Assembly (NCBI RefSeq): GCF_000003815.2
Contig: NC_049990.1
Span: 7,461,237 to 7,525,236 of the forward strand
Source: Branchiostoma floridae
Lineage: Eukaryota; Chordata; Leptocardii; Amphioxiformes; Branchiostomatidae
Length of the DNA stretch: 64,000 nucleotides
Reading direction: 5' to 3'
Shown: piece after piece, positions 1 to 12,028 of the stretch
Numbering within the stretch: the first letter of the stretch is position 1
Layout: every line of letters begins with the position of its first letter
Notes under the pieces: model-generated
The model's input: only the letters and a program-made list of their open reading frames with translations
Told to the model about the DNA's origin: nothing
The model's database searches: none
Translations under genes and position numbers: made by a program

Positions 1-543
1 AGACTTCGCTCATTGAAATCATTTTTATTGTAATTTTCGTAATATATTTGCTTATTTTGCAGCTTCCTCAGTGTAAGATTTACATATTAGTCGCAAACCT
101 TTTTGGGGTAAACGTGTGAGACACAAAACTAAGAAAAAACAACTTGGTCGTGTCTGATATTAAAAGACAACAAAAAGCTAAAGTGAAATGCTAGTCTCCT
201 AATACTGGTACATATCTTTATTTGATTCCTTAAACTTAACGTTCTCGCACTTTCCCTGGGCAACATACATGCAAAACCCACTTATATCATTTAAATGTAG
301 CTGTATATATATATATATAGAGAGAGAGAGATCTTTTCATAGGCCACTGCCTCCACAGACGAAAGCATCCAGCAATGTACGTATATCTATAGACAGATTT
401 TCTTTATTGTATCTGTGTATCCCCGTACAATTAGCCTACGGCATGAATTTGCAAATAAAAATTACCGATTAATGGGTTTGAGTTTCAGGGTCTACTAATC
501 GTGATCTGACGTTAATCAAAACGTACTACTGAAATCTGACCCC
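1..543. other. Intergenic, retroelement tail, no gene seen
   Basis: No coding region can be supported. A short TA then GA microsatellite lies at about 305-332. At about 410-470 a stretch reading CAATTAGCCTACGGCATGAA followed by an A-rich end resembles tails at 13960-13990, 14412-14450 (both opposite strand) and 20157-20185. I read it as the 3' end of a non-LTR retrotransposon family. The 67-codon open frame across this stretch is low complexity and is not a gene. Confidence 0.5.
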
Positions 544-2488
544 TCAGATAAACCCCCACTCCTTGATTTCTTGGATCATCTTCAGTAAATTTGGATCTGT
601 GGGTCGGCTCACGGGGTATGACAACCGCCTGGTTATCCCGTACAGACAGTCGGCTTTGAAGTCTGCCTTCAACTCTTCCAGGGTGTAGTCCCGTAGACCC
701 GAGGATACTGGAAGAGTATATCATATGTTAGAACGCAAGAATAATAGCCTTTTGGTGACACGAATTACAAGGGTGCCAACAGAAATACAAACGAAATAAA
801 GAAAACGTAGCATCCAACGTACTAATAATGCCTGTAAGGCGCTAGAGTCGCATTTCCACAAAGGAGCCCGGCCGGACAGTTTTGGGGAACAAAAGTACGA
901 TATAAAAGAAAAAAAAAGTAAAAAAAAAACGGACCAAAAATAATTCGACAACATGCCTTGTACATTTTTGGGGGCATAAACTTTATTTTTCCTTTCCACA
1001 AACAGCCCGGCCGGGCCCCGGGTAGAAAATTTGACGTAAGCTTTGATATGGTATTAGCAGAAATTGGTAAAAACTGGTAATGATGATTCTCACCGCCCGG
1101 ACCCAGTGTCTCCTGTAGTGTGCGGTGATAGTGAGCCAGGATGGCGTCCCTGTGGTTGTAGAAGACATCCCAACCCGTGTTGAAAACAAACAGGAAAGCC
1201 AGGTCATAGGTTGGCGGATTGTACATCAGACTCTGCCAGTCCACCAGCCTTACCTCAGCGGGCGCGTCTCCTGCGTACTTTGTGAAGGCAAACGGCAACG
1301 TCAAATGATAAATCATCTTGTAATGCTAACGTCACGTTTCCAAATCGGTGCCCAGACGGGCCCGGACGGGCTGTTTGTGGAAACGAAAAATAGAAATGTG
1401 TACGTTAAAGTATACACACATAATGCCCACGACTATTCTCTTTACGTCTTGTGTAGTTTGCTGTCTTTTTATATCGTACTTTTCCTTCCCGAAAGCTACT
1501 CGACTGGGCCCCGGTTTGGAAATGTGACGTCGACCAAAGAAAGCAAACGAATTGCAACAAGAAATCACACTCAATCTGAACAAGAAGAAAAAATGCCATG
1601 TCTTACCTTAATCATGATGTTGTTGACCCAACAGTCTGTATGGCTGAGGACCTTAAGCCGTGGCCGTGGGTCTTCCTTAAATATGACGCGGGGGCTTAAC
1701 TCTTCCAAACGAGCCACAAGTTCTGCCTGGTCAGGAAATGCTGCGGCGAACTTCTTCACGTTGGTCTGATACAGGTAGGTTATTTCAGCCATCGGACCTT
1801 TTGTATCTGACATGGTCATGATCCAGTCGTACTTCTCGGGAATGGATTTGCCCGACAGGAGCTCCAGCCGATGTGAGAGGCCGTGTAGCTGCGCCAGGGC
1901 CCCGACAGCCAGCATCATCTCAGCACGGCTCATCAGCGGTTGGATGTTGGGTTTTATGGAGAACCCCTGAGTTTTCAGGTTCTCCATAACCCTGAAGGAC
2001 AGCATGGAACTCGTGTCGGTGGCGGCGAAGTAGCATTTGGGGAGGAAAGAGGTATCAATAAAAGGAAGACTTTTGCCATCTCCATTCCCTGACGTGGGTT
2101 TGCGCTCCGTGCTCGGGACTGCCACCGACAATAGCTCCGGAACTACGTCGGAGTAGAACTTGACCTCACACGCCTCCATCTTGATGTGGACATCCCTAAT
2201 TGACTCTGGATACTGTCCTCCCCATACTACCGACAGCGGCTTGAAATCTGTCATTTTGGCGACGAGACTGAAGCGCTGACTTGTACCGTTCCTCGTCCCC
2301 ACGGCATCAAAGGCGACGATGTCGCTCATGAAGCCTTCTCCTTCGCTGATGGATCCTTTGACATCGACCTCCGTGATGGTGATGCCCGGGAGGTCCTCCT
2401 GCAGTACCAACTGTACCCAGGAGGGGGCGATGTGTTCTGCAGACTGCGGAATGGCGATCTCGACTGATGCTGTCATCTTTGATGCCAT
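544..2488 (-). CDS. CHK/EcKinase-like small-molecule kinase, copy K1 (3 exons)
   Basis: Family: EcKinase/CHK kinase-like proteins (aminoglycoside-phosphotransferase fold), which phosphorylate small hydroxylated molecules such as ecdysteroids in insects; the substrate here is unknown. Exons on the minus strand are 2488-1607, 1277-1094 and 707-544, with GT donors and AG acceptors, giving 409 residues, close to family length. Visible parts are an N-terminal lobe with VAK and a following helix Glu (EVKFYSD), the hinge CYFAATD, a catalytic loop LSHTDCWVNNIMIK (Asp near 285) and a metal-binding VDWQS at the start of exon 2. The usual HGD is HTD here, an odd change beside the catalytic Asp. The frame is open throughout. 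The start ATG at 2488 matches the start of copy K2 at 10359. Both introns carry a roughly 190-200-base transposon. The esterase at 5593 is transcribed away from it. Confidence 0.85.
845..1036. mobile_element. ~190-bp MITE, copy 1 (K1 intron 2)
   Basis: Ends are imperfect inverted repeats built on GTCACATTTCCAAA-CGGGGCCC. The left end reads GTCGCATTTCCACAAAGG and the right end GCCCCGGGTAGAAAATTTGAC. Inner marks shared with the other copies are a GTACGATATAAAA stretch near the left and AAC-AGCCCGG near the right. It is closest to copy 5 at 12029-12222, which sits at the matching place in K2, so the insertion predates the duplication. Confidence 0.65.
1328..1536. mobile_element. ~200-bp MITE, copy 2 (K1 intron 1)
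   Basis: Terminal inverted repeats: the left end GTCACGTTTCCAAATCGG and the right end CCCCGGTTTGGAAATGTGAC are reverse complements with few mismatches. No coding capacity. It matches copy 3 at 11342-11514 in the equivalent K2 intron, so both descend from one insertion made before the kinase gene was duplicated. Confidence 0.7.
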
Positions 2489-3791
2489 CTTTAGTAGTAT
2501 CTCTTTATTTCTATGGTCAGAAAAAAAGGCAATGTTTGAGAAATACTTCGAATCTGTAGACCGTATGGAACTGTAAGTCTCTCATGTCAAGTCGTACTTT
2601 TGCACCCGCCAAATATTTGCTCCGGCACTTTATATGGTCTATATTCGATACTTGACAGGGTTCCTGAAAAAAGTGGGTTGAGGTCTAAGTAACTCAATGA
2701 CTTCGGCTAACATAGTTGACATTGGAATTGATTTTTGGCATTCATTTTAGCTTTCCAATATTTTTGTTGCAACTAACGGCGTATATTTGTTCGTTTTGAG
2801 GCTATTTGCATGATTTGTAATATGATCCTAATTCCTTTTCCTGAGGGGGGGGGCGAAAATTAATGGAATCGCTGATGTTATACATACTATCAAGCCAGTG
2901 TGGTCTTACTGACCAGAAATGCAATGGAAACCATCGTCAACAGAAATATGATACATTGTAGTACGCAGTTAATCTAAATATTCCAACGACAACCCCCTCC
3001 CCCAATACACATCTGGTGACCTTCACGGGACTTTAAACTACATCTCTTTGTTCGCTACTACAGCTGGAAATAGTGGAAAGTTAATCTGTATCTGTAACCA
3101 CCACCGTTTGGGCTTGCATACTATAGGTAATGTAAGCATGTTCAGATTTCGTACATATCTGGTCATATAATCTATCTTCTATAGTGTCCCTCTTAAGTAG
3201 GTCTCAATCTGACTATTTTCTATCGTTTTAATGCTAACCATTTGAAGTCAGTGCTGCTGAAGAAAATGCGCAAGAAAGCAAGGCCAATACTTTGATATGT
3301 CTTAACCTTAGCGGAAATTCCAGCGTCAAATGTGAAAATTGAAGGAAGATTAAACAGTCCGTACCTGAGAGTAAAGTTGTCGTGTCTTCTCCCTCTGAAC
3401 ACACAGGTCAAAAGAGACCGTTTGATGTGTTGATAAGGAGTTATTCTCGGTGTCTGTGTGGGTGGTTACCTCTCAGGTGATGCCCACTTGCTTACAGGGG
3501 GTTGTTGTGCATGTACTATTGGGTGTGTATAAAGAAAGTACGAAAGTACTCGTGCAAAAAGGTTAAAAATGGAACGAGATGGGACGAACAAGAGATTTGG
3601 AAAGGAACAAAATAAGGCGAAAAAGAGCAAAATGGAGCAAAACAAACAGGTTCCACGTCCTGATTCGCTAGAAGATGTTGTTTTTCGAGAGACGTACTGC
3701 AAATCTTTCTGATTGCTTATAAAAACAATCAGTGTCTTTTTTAGCGTCCGTTTGAGCGGGGCTTCCTTTTATTTGCGTGCGTGTGTATGTA

Positions 3792-3870
<79 letters not shown>

Positions 3871-4062
3871 TATTGACGTTTCAACCCACTATTTGTTCTA
3901 CAATCAATTCGTGTTTCATTTTGCAGCGTGGCTGGTATCGTGGCCACAGACATATAAATATACAATACAAATGAACATGTATATACAAGTAATAGAATAA
4001 AATAGTGTTTACATTTTACATTAAAAGCAGGTAAAGCCACTTTTGCATGACTAGCCAAAGAT
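2489..4062. repeat. K1 upstream region, left arm of inverted duplication
   Basis: Non-coding. From the K1 start out to about 3700 this is the reverse complement, with gaps, of the K2 upstream region 8980-10358. Clear anchors are 3190-3230 against 9575-9605 (CTTAAGTAGGTCTCAA in this arm) and 3450-3697 against 8985-9240. The arm therefore covers the promoter of K1. A perfect (GT)n microsatellite at about 3799-3869 lies just inside the inner end. Open frames across the (GT)n tract are artefacts. Confidence 0.7.
3799..3869. repeat. (GT)n microsatellite
   Basis: About 35 uninterrupted GT units. It is near the inner end of the left arm of the inverted duplication and shows no sign of function. Confidence 0.95.
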
Positions 4063-4891
4063 TTACTGGACAGTGGCACGGCTGGAAGTGAATCTTTTGG
4101 TAGATATCATGTACACACACATTGCTTCTGAGAGCTGTCTGTTGGTGACAGCGTCATGGTCAGGTGAGCCCTGGAGCAGTAGTGAAACAGTAAGCCGTTG
4201 TCGTACAAGGCGTTCAACGGTGGAGCCGTTTGCTACGCTGGTCGGAATACAGCGGGCAGTGTAGCAGGTAGTGTTGGACTGTTTCAGAAGAAGCCCCGCA
4301 GGCACAGTGTTTGCTCTTGATGTTCATTTTGTACAAAGTACTGTTCAGTTGACACCAACCCATTCGTAGCCTGGCAGCTTGGATGTTACTCTGCCTTGGG
4401 CCGAGTCTTCGGTAAGTTTGGTGGTGCCTTGTGGTTAGCAGATGCTTCTTGCTGACTGTCTTAACAGTGAGGCTTTGGGCGTCTCTGACTGACTGGGGTA
4501 GCTGGTTCCAGAGTGAAGACGTGAAAGGAATAAAGCTGTTTTTGAATGTCTGGGTCCGGCATCGAGGAACATGAAGGTGAGTGTTGTTACGTAGCTGTAG
4601 ACGTGTTGTAGACTGGGCGCCTCTTGTTGACGGAGCAAGCAGCTGTAGATGTGGGGGTACAAGTCCGTTTGTCATTTTGTACATGATGGTGAGTGAGTTG
4701 AGTTGTCGTCTGGTGGCTAGAGTGTCCCATTCCAGTTCCTGCAGTAGGTTAGACTTTGGAGTACCCTTCATTGCCCCTGTGACGAGGAGGCCTGCTTGGT
4801 ACTGGACATTTCGTTGTATGTCTCTTTGACATAAAGTGGACAAAACTCGACTTTTCCATTCGACTACCTGCAGTGCATGAAAGCATCGCAA
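4063..4891 (-). pseudogene. Non-LTR retrotransposon reverse transcriptase, C-terminal fragment, frameshifted
   Basis: The minus-strand frame 4891-4214 reads like the far C-terminal part of a non-LTR (CR1/L2-type) polyprotein. It has RRQLNSLTIMYKMTNGLVPP, then a tryptophan-rich SSLWNQLP segment, then a zinc-finger-like CACG...HYLLHC tail. A further tail (LLLQGSPDHD...NTKRF-like) continues in another frame from about 4260 to 4063, so there is a frameshift near 4215-4250. The element lacks the polymerase core and endonuclease: a 5'-truncated dead copy, the usual fate of such elements. The exact clade cannot be fixed from this part alone. Confidence 0.7.
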
Positions 4892-5592
4892 AGGAGCGTT
4901 GCTATCACAAGCTATAGGTCGTTGACCTTTGACCCACGTTCACAATATTGGAAATTTTCCAAGCCGGACTGTAACGTTACTGCCAAAATTTGCGGAAAGA
5001 CTATCGGTAAGAACATTGCACAGCCTAACTTCAGGTTGTGTTGTAGATACATTTTATGAGTATGCTTCATTTAGACTCGGCATAGCAGTTGTAAGTATTG
5101 AAATTGTGTAAACTGCGTTGTAACATCTCACAGGTGACTCGGTAGACTGACTTCCGGGTTTGGTTTCGTCGGTACGCTCCCCAAGGTTGAAGCGACATTG
5201 CGCTCGAAATCGCAATACTTGTGTTAATTTGACCCACCTAATAGTTAAAGATCATATCATACTTGACTCCAATGTCGTTTCTTATACCTATTCCCTGTCA
5301 TTGATCTTCAGAGTCAAGAGATATTTGTGCGACCCTTTACTGATCTTTACTTTTACCAGTTAGGCAGGTAATTTCCTGTGGCAATTGTTCTTCCCCTTCT
5401 TGTTCTTTAGTACCCTCTAAAAAAACCTGCAGGTGCACGTAACTTAAGAGGAGGTAGTTAATGTTAATTCGATATTGACCACGATAAAGCGCCATACAGG
5501 TAAAATGAGTAGTCTGAGCCAAGGGCCGTAGTTAAGTTGTTTTACCAAGTTGCAAACACATCGATCTTCCAGCCGTCTTTGTGACACAGAGA
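4892..5592. other. Upstream region of esterase copy 1
   Basis: No gene recognised. It is presumably the promoter and 5' UTR of the esterase that starts at 5593. No TATA box could be singled out with confidence. Confidence 0.4.
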
Positions 5593-8272
5593 ATGATGGG
5601 TGCCTGTAAAGCCGTGACCTTGCTGAGCGCCGTGACCGCTGCGGCACTGGCTGTGTACGCCTACTCCTCCCTCCCTCCTGACGTCACGGAACCCGGCAAG
5701 GTGGTCATGTTCAAGGCCGTGTTCCTGACTTTCAGCCTCATCGTGAGTGAAATTTTACATTGGTTCCCATGCCGACCTAGTGTAGCCTGGGTACCATCCG
5801 GATAGTAGTTCGCTACTATGATCGTTTCTGCTATCTGGAAACACAGAGAACCGACTGTATATAGTGTACAATGAACCGTTCAGAGCTAGAAGCGACTGTA
5901 TATACATGTATTATATAGTGACCGCCGGAGCGAACTCCTTTCCGGATGATACCCAGCAGGCTAGACTCAGTGAGTAACAGGCTAGAAGATGTGCCACACA
6001 GAGATATCGAACTCGGAGTTGAGGATGAATTTTGGAAAGAAAAGGGGGGTAGTGTAACAGTGGGGTTTAAGCACTGCCAAACTGACCATGCCAAACGGGA
6101 CTTGCGGTGATTCTACGTATACGAATGGAAATGTGATCTTTAATAGCCTATGCCTGACAGAGGAATGTTTTTCTGAGCCGTTGTTGTGGCTGCCATAATA
6201 GAATGGATACCAGGCTAGCATTATTCGTCTTTGCTCGTACTGTACAGGGAAGTACATACGAGAAGATGGGCTTCGGTGAGAGGGCGGACCTGTTCCGCAA
6301 GATCGGCATCAAACCCGCCTTCCTGGAGTCCGATTCGAACCTGGAGGTTACCGACTCTTCCTTCAGCGGAGTTCAAGTTCGGATCTACAAACCACAACTC
6401 CAGAAAGGAGTGATAGGGAGCAAACGGACGGGGCTGGTGTTCTTTCATGGAGGAGGATGGGTCCTTGGCTCTGTTCGTAAGTTTTTGAAGAACACTCTCC
6501 ATATCATAATATTGTATATCAATCTTGCAATCGTCTATCTTGATAGCTACCTAGATATTTATCTATCGTAGTACTATGTATAAAAAAGTATATCACGTAA
6601 AACTGTTTTATATGGTTTCCATTCTTCTTCTAAGTTCAATCAATTTATTTATTTAATAATTTATTCTATCAATTAGAGTCGAAGGAAAGTTAGACAGTAG
6701 CTAGGATCATACCTTGGCTTTCGTGCACTCCGCCTTGTACCATATGTCTCTATTGGAATAAACAAAAACTAGAATTAGTGTAATTAGTGAAATTAAACTA
6801 AAATTAGTGAATACATGTATTAATGTAATACAGTAGACAATATGGCATTAGTTGAATACATGCCTGTTTTGTTTTGGTATTTAGATTTGCAACTGTGCAA
6901 TAATTCACAAGGTAGACCATAAAACAGCAAGAACTCATTCATTCATTCATTCATAAAACATATTTTGTTCCTCCTTTCAGATGCGTACGATTTACTGGTT
7001 GGACGCCTTGCACTGGGAACTGGGGCTGTAGTCGTGTCGGTGGAGTAAGTATCGGTCGTACTTTTTAATTTTTTGGCGACGACTCAGGGGCTAGCCTTAG
7101 AGTATAGAGTGCGTCCGTTTGGCAAGAATTCCCAGAATTTATTTTCCGCGCGTAAAGACAACTCAAGAACGGCTGGGTGGATTGGGTTCATACTTGGTGT
7201 GTGACTAGGGTGTGACTAAAGCTGAAAATGATGAGATTTCGGGCCACCTAGCGGCTCCCATTGGCACTGCAGTGCAACTTTTGGTTTTCCTATTTCGTGT
7301 TCTGAATTAACTCTTTTTTTATATTTTAAACCTCTGCGCAATGGTGCCGTATCCAACCAGTTAGCTCATATTAGTGATGACTCTGGTATAATATTACTTC
7401 ATTCTAGTTTGAGAAGTGCCTTTTCAAATTCAAGTTTGTCATCGGTAAATTTGAGAGATTTACGTTTTACATGTACATGTGCTGCCCTTTTTTTCAGATA
7501 TCGGCTTGCACCTAAACACAAGTTCCCCATTCCGTTTGAAGACTGCCTTACGGCTACCCAACATTTCCTCCAACACGCCAGTGAGTACGGAGTCGACCCC
7601 ACAAGAATCGGTGTGGCAGGGGACAGTTCTGGCGGCAACCTGGCTGCCGCGGTCGCTCTGCGGCTGAATAAGGACGACAAAAAGAAGTTCCCGCCATTAA
7701 AACTCCAAGCGTTGATCTACCCTGCTCTGCAAGCGTTGGACTTTCAGACCCCTTCTTACGTCAGTGGGCACAGTTTATACGTGAACCTCCCTGCTAAGCT
7801 AATGATCGGATTCTGGGTAAAATATCTCAACAACAACATGTCCCTGGTCGAGACATTTGCAAACAATGAGCACACAGCTGCACTGATGAAGTCGCATTTT
7901 GCCTCTTACGTTGACCGACACTTTCTCGACGACTCCGTGCCAAGATTGGTCCCTGAAGACGTTAGGATAGATCTACCAGACGACATGAAGGACCTCCTGA
8001 ACCCCTACTATTCTCCGCTGATGGCAGAAGACGCCGACTTGTCCGGACTGCCCAACACTTACGTCACTGTTTGTGGCACGGACGTCCTGAGGGATGACGG
8101 GATCATGTACGCCAAGAGGCTGGAAATGGCGGGAGTTCAGGTCCGACTGGCCCGCTACCCGTCAGCCTTCCACGGTGTCATGTCCATGAACTTGGCCTTG
8201 AAGCATTTTGAATTTGAGCTCGGAAAACAGATGCTACAGGACTTAGTAACATACATTCGTGAGCTGCTCTAA
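5593..8272 (+). CDS. AADAC: Arylacetamide deacetylase-like esterase, copy 1 (4 exons)
   Basis: Serine hydrolase of the hormone-sensitive-lipase/AADAC family, which removes acyl groups from lipids, drugs and steroid esters, usually at the ER membrane facing the lumen. Exons are 5593-5742, 6248-6476, 6981-7044 and 7498-8272; phases close to 405 residues, like vertebrate AADAC (about 400). The N terminus has a hydrophobic signal-anchor (about residues 5-27) and then SSLPPDV, as in AADAC. The oxyanion motif HGGGW is at about 117, the nucleophile elbow GDSSG has Ser at about 191, the acid is in DVLRDDG and the His in FHGV. YRLAP follows the exon 3/4 junction, as in the family. Two ATGs are adjacent (5593, 5596); either may start. 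The kinase gene K1 lies upstream on the other strand. It could equally be an NCEH1-like member; substrate unknown. Confidence 0.88.
5783..6217. mobile_element. MITE cluster with TAGCCTGG-type ends (esterase 1 intron 1)
   Basis: TAGCCTGGGTACCATCCGG at about 5783 is mirrored by an inverted copy at about 5942-5964 (TCCGGATGATACCCAGCAGG) and again by GGATACCAGGCTAG ending near 6217. This suggests one or two small inverted-repeat transposons side by side inside intron 1. No coding capacity. Confidence 0.45.
6925..6957. repeat. (TTCA)n tail
   Basis: Four to five TTCA units in intron 2 of the esterase. Similar CATT-rich ends occur at about 24028, 28348 and (inverted) 29145. They look like the 3' tails of CR1-like retrotransposons. 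Confidence 0.5.
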
Positions 8273-10358
8273 TATATCTAATATATATACTAGTAGTTTT
8301 CCATATGATGTTTAAGGAAACACAGCTTTTTGTGGGCTAGGCCATTGGATCCCTTCTTTTGTAGAAAGTATGGCAAATAAGTGATGAAATATTTTCTTGT
8401 CTTCATGTTCAAGAACTTTCACATTACTTCATTATTAGTCTAAGCTAGGAGGATTAGCCTCCTCGGTCTAAAGACGAAAGAATGTAAGGATGTCGATTCC
8501 TCACCAAGAAAATGAAGTTGAACAACAGAACAGATAATCCATCAATTCAATGCAATACATATTCTATGCTGCAAGTTTGAGATAGCTTTGTATGGAGACA
8601 TTGCGATATGTTACACAGTGTGTGTGTGACGGGCGGGGGGGGGGGGGGGGGGGGAGGGTGGAAGTGCGTGTGGACATGTGTGTATGCCAGTGAGTATGTG
8701 TATGTGTGTGCGTCTGTGTGTGTGTGTGTGTGTGTGTGTGTTCGTGTGTTACATAAATGATGGGAATTTCTTACATGTGTTAGGGTGGAAATTACTAGAC
8801 ACAGATCATACAAATCGGGGCCTTATGCACATATCTCATAGGAAATGCTACAATAAGACATTCATGGTTTTGACAACTTGTTTTATTGACGTGTTTAGGT
8901 ATACAAGGTGGTCAACTGGTGTCGTTAATGAAGAAAGAGACATTGTTTTCATAGGATAAACAGTTACAATACGCCTCTAGAATAAACAGTATTCTTTAGC
9001 GAACTAGGTCGTGGAACTTTTGTTTGTTTTCCTACATTTTGCTCTTTTACGTTGAATTCTGTTCCTTTTGAAATATCTTCTTCGTCCCATCCCGTTCCAT
9101 TTTGTACTTTTTTGCACGAGTACCTTTGTACTTTCTTCACACACACACAATAGAACATGCGCAACAACCCCCTGTAAGCAAGTTGGTAGCAACTGAAAGG
9201 TAACCACCCACACAGACACCGAGAATAACTCCTTATCAACACATCGAACGGTCTCTTTTGACTTCTGTGATCAGAAGGAGAAGAAACGACTACTGTACTC
9301 TCAGGTAAGGACTAGACTATGTAATCTACCTTCAATTTCACATTTGACGCTGGAATTTCCGCTAAAATTGAGACATGGCAAAGTATTGGCCTTCCTTTCT
9401 TTTGCATTTTCGGATAAAGGTTCTTCAGCAGTAATGACTTCAAATGGTGTGCTTAGAAATGCGAAATGGCCCGAAACCAAATTTTGACAACTTCCTGGAC
9501 TGACCATGGCAGTCTTACCATTTTGTGATAGCAATTTTGAGCAAGGGAGTTTTAGAGAATCATAAAAACGATAGAAAATGGTCAGTTTGAGACCTACTTA
9601 AGAGGGACACATAAGAAGATAGCTAGATCATATAACCAGTCAGATCTAGACATGTACGCAGTCTAAACATGCTCACATTGCCAATACTATAGTATGCTAA
9701 CCCAACGGTGGTTACAGATACAGATGTACTTTCCAGCTGTAGTAGCAATCAAAGTGGCGAAAGAGATATTGTTTAAAGTCCCGTGAAGGTCACCGGATTT
9801 GTAATGGGGAGGGGTTGTCGTGGGAATATTTAGATTAAATGTGTACTAGTATATATATAGTTCTGCGGACGATGGTTTTCGTTGCATTTCTGTTCAGTAA
9901 GGTCACATTGGCTTGATAGTGTGGATAACTTCACGAGTCCATCAATTGCCCCCCCCCCCAATGTAAAAAAATTAGGACCATACATCGTACAAAATACCTT
10001 CATAACGAGCGAATATATGCCGCAAATTGCACAAAAATATACTAATGTCGTAAAATGTCAAAATCAAAACAGAAGATTTAAAACAACAAAAATAAAGAAT
10101 TTATTCCTTGGTATACCAAATTCGAATTTTCAGTCATATGTTCAACCCTCCAGTAACAGCTTAGATTGCCTAACGAGGGCAACGTTTTTTTTTGCGCACT
10201 CGCATCAGTTTCGGTTTACGGCAGAAGATTAAAGAGCAAAAAATATAGCTTGAGGACACCTGAGCTCGGAGGGTTCCAGTTCAAATGCTCTACAGATTCG
10301 AAGTATTTCTCAAACATTGTCTTTTCCTGACAGTAGAAATAAAGAGATACTGCTAAAG
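8273..10358. repeat. Intergenic; microsatellites, then right arm upstream of K2
   Basis: 8273-8980 is non-coding, with a G run (8635-8654) and a (TG)n tract (8714-8740). From about 8980 to 10358 the sequence is the inverted counterpart of the K1 upstream region, including ACTTAAGAGGGACAC at about 9596, the mirror of 3184-3198. No gene is supported; the open frames here are not conserved between the two arms. Confidence 0.65.
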
Positions 10359-11341
10359 ATGGCATCAAAGATAACCGCAAAAGCCGAGATCGTCATTCCC
10401 TTTCCGCAGTCTGCAGAAGACATCGCCCCCTTCTGAGTACAGTTGGTACTGCAGGAGGACCTCCCGGGTATCACCATCACGGACGTCGATGTCAAAGGAT
10501 CCATCAGCGAAGGAGAAGGTTTCCTGAGTGACATCATCGCCTTTGATGCCGTGGGGACCAGGAAAGGCACAAGTCAGCGCTTCAGTCTCGTCGCTAAACT
10601 GACAGATTTCAAACGGCTGTCGGCATTATATGGAGGACAGTATCCAGAGTCTTTCAGGGATACCCACATCAACATGGAGGCGTGTGAAGTCAAGTTTTAC
10701 TCCGACGTGGTCCCGGAGCTCTTGTCGGCGGCGGTTCCGAGCACGGAGCGCAAATCAAAGTCAGGGAATAGAGATGGCAAAAGTCATCCCTTTACTGATG
10801 CCTCTTTCCTCCCCAAATGCTACTTCGCCGCCACCGACACGAGCTCCATGCTATCCGTGAGGGTTATGGAGAATCTGAAAACTCAGGGGTTCTCCATAAA
10901 ACCCAACATCCAACCGTTGAGCCGTGCTGAGATGATGCTTGCTGCCGGGGCCCTGGCGCAGCTGCACGGCCTGTCACATCGGCTGGAGCTCCTGTCGGGC
11001 AAATCCCTTCCCGAGAAGTACGACTGGATCATGACTAAGACAGGTACAATAGGTCCGAAGGCTAACATAACCTACAAATATCTGACCAACGTGAAGGCGT
11101 TTGCCGCAGCATTTCCTGACCAGGCAGACCTTGTGGCTGGCCTCGAAGAGTTAGGCCCCCGTGTCATCTCCAAGGAGAACCTACAGCGACGGCTTAAGGT
11201 GCTTAGCCATGGAGACTGCTGGGTCAACAACATCATGATTAAGGTTAGACATGGCGTTTTTGGTCCTTGTTCAGATGCAAAGATTGTGATTTCTTGTTGC
11301 ATTTCGTTTGGTTTTTTGACCTGTGTCACAGTCCCAAACCT

Positions 11342-11514
11342 ACGTCACATTCCCAAACCTGGGCCCAGCTTTCGGAAGGAACATTGCGATATAAAGACTA
11401 CACAAGACGTAAAGATCCGTGGGTATTAATTGTGTATACTTTAATGTATACATTTCTATTTTTCGTTTCCCCAGACAGCTCGTCCGGGCACCGGTTTGGA
11501 AATGTGACGTTATA
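11342..11514. mobile_element. ~175-bp MITE, copy 3 (K2 intron 1)
   Basis: Left end GTCACATTCCCAAACCTGGG, right end GGGCACCGGTTTGGAAATGTGAC region. Inner GCGATATAAAGACTACACAA and a shared TATACTTTAATGTATACATT-like segment match copy 2 of K1, at the same intron position. Confidence 0.7.
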
Positions 11515-11773
11515 ATTAGCATTACAAGATGATTCATCATTTGATGTTGCCGTTTACCTTCACAAAGTACGCAGGAGACGTGCCGACTGAGATAAGGCTG
11601 GTGGACTGGCAGAGTCTGATGTACAAGCCACCAACCCACGACCTAGCTCTCCTGTTTGTTTTCAACACGGGTTGGGATGTCTTCCACGGCCACAGGGACG
11701 CCATCCTGGCTCACTATCACCGCACACTACAGGAGACACTGGGCCCAGGCGGTGAGAATCATCATAAGGCCTG

Positions 11774-11963
11774 GGTCACAATTCCCAAACCGGGGCCCGA
11801 CCGGGGTAGCTTTCGGAAACGAAAAATGTGATATAAAAGGCAACAAAACATAAAAACGTAAACAATATTAGTCATTGGCATAATTTGTGTATATTCCTTG
11901 GTCAACACTTTTACTTTTCGTTCCCGCAAACATCCCGGCCGGGGCCCAGTTTGGAAATGTGAC
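11774..11963. mobile_element. ~190-bp MITE, copy 4 (K2 intron 2, absent from K1)
   Basis: GTCACAATTCCCAAACCGGG at the left and CCCAGTTTGGAAATGTGAC at the right. Same family as copies 1-3 and 5. K1 intron 2 has only one copy, so this one was gained by K2 after the duplication or lost from K1. Confidence 0.65.
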
Positions 11964-12028
11964 CCAAGCCTTACCAGTCTTCAAATTTCACAGTATTCGT
12001 AAAATACTTCTCTTGGCTGCTAAGGCTA

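Noticed and set aside
3713-4079. Long frames of Cys-Val or Thr-His repeats, both strands
   Set aside because: Produced by the (GT)n microsatellite.
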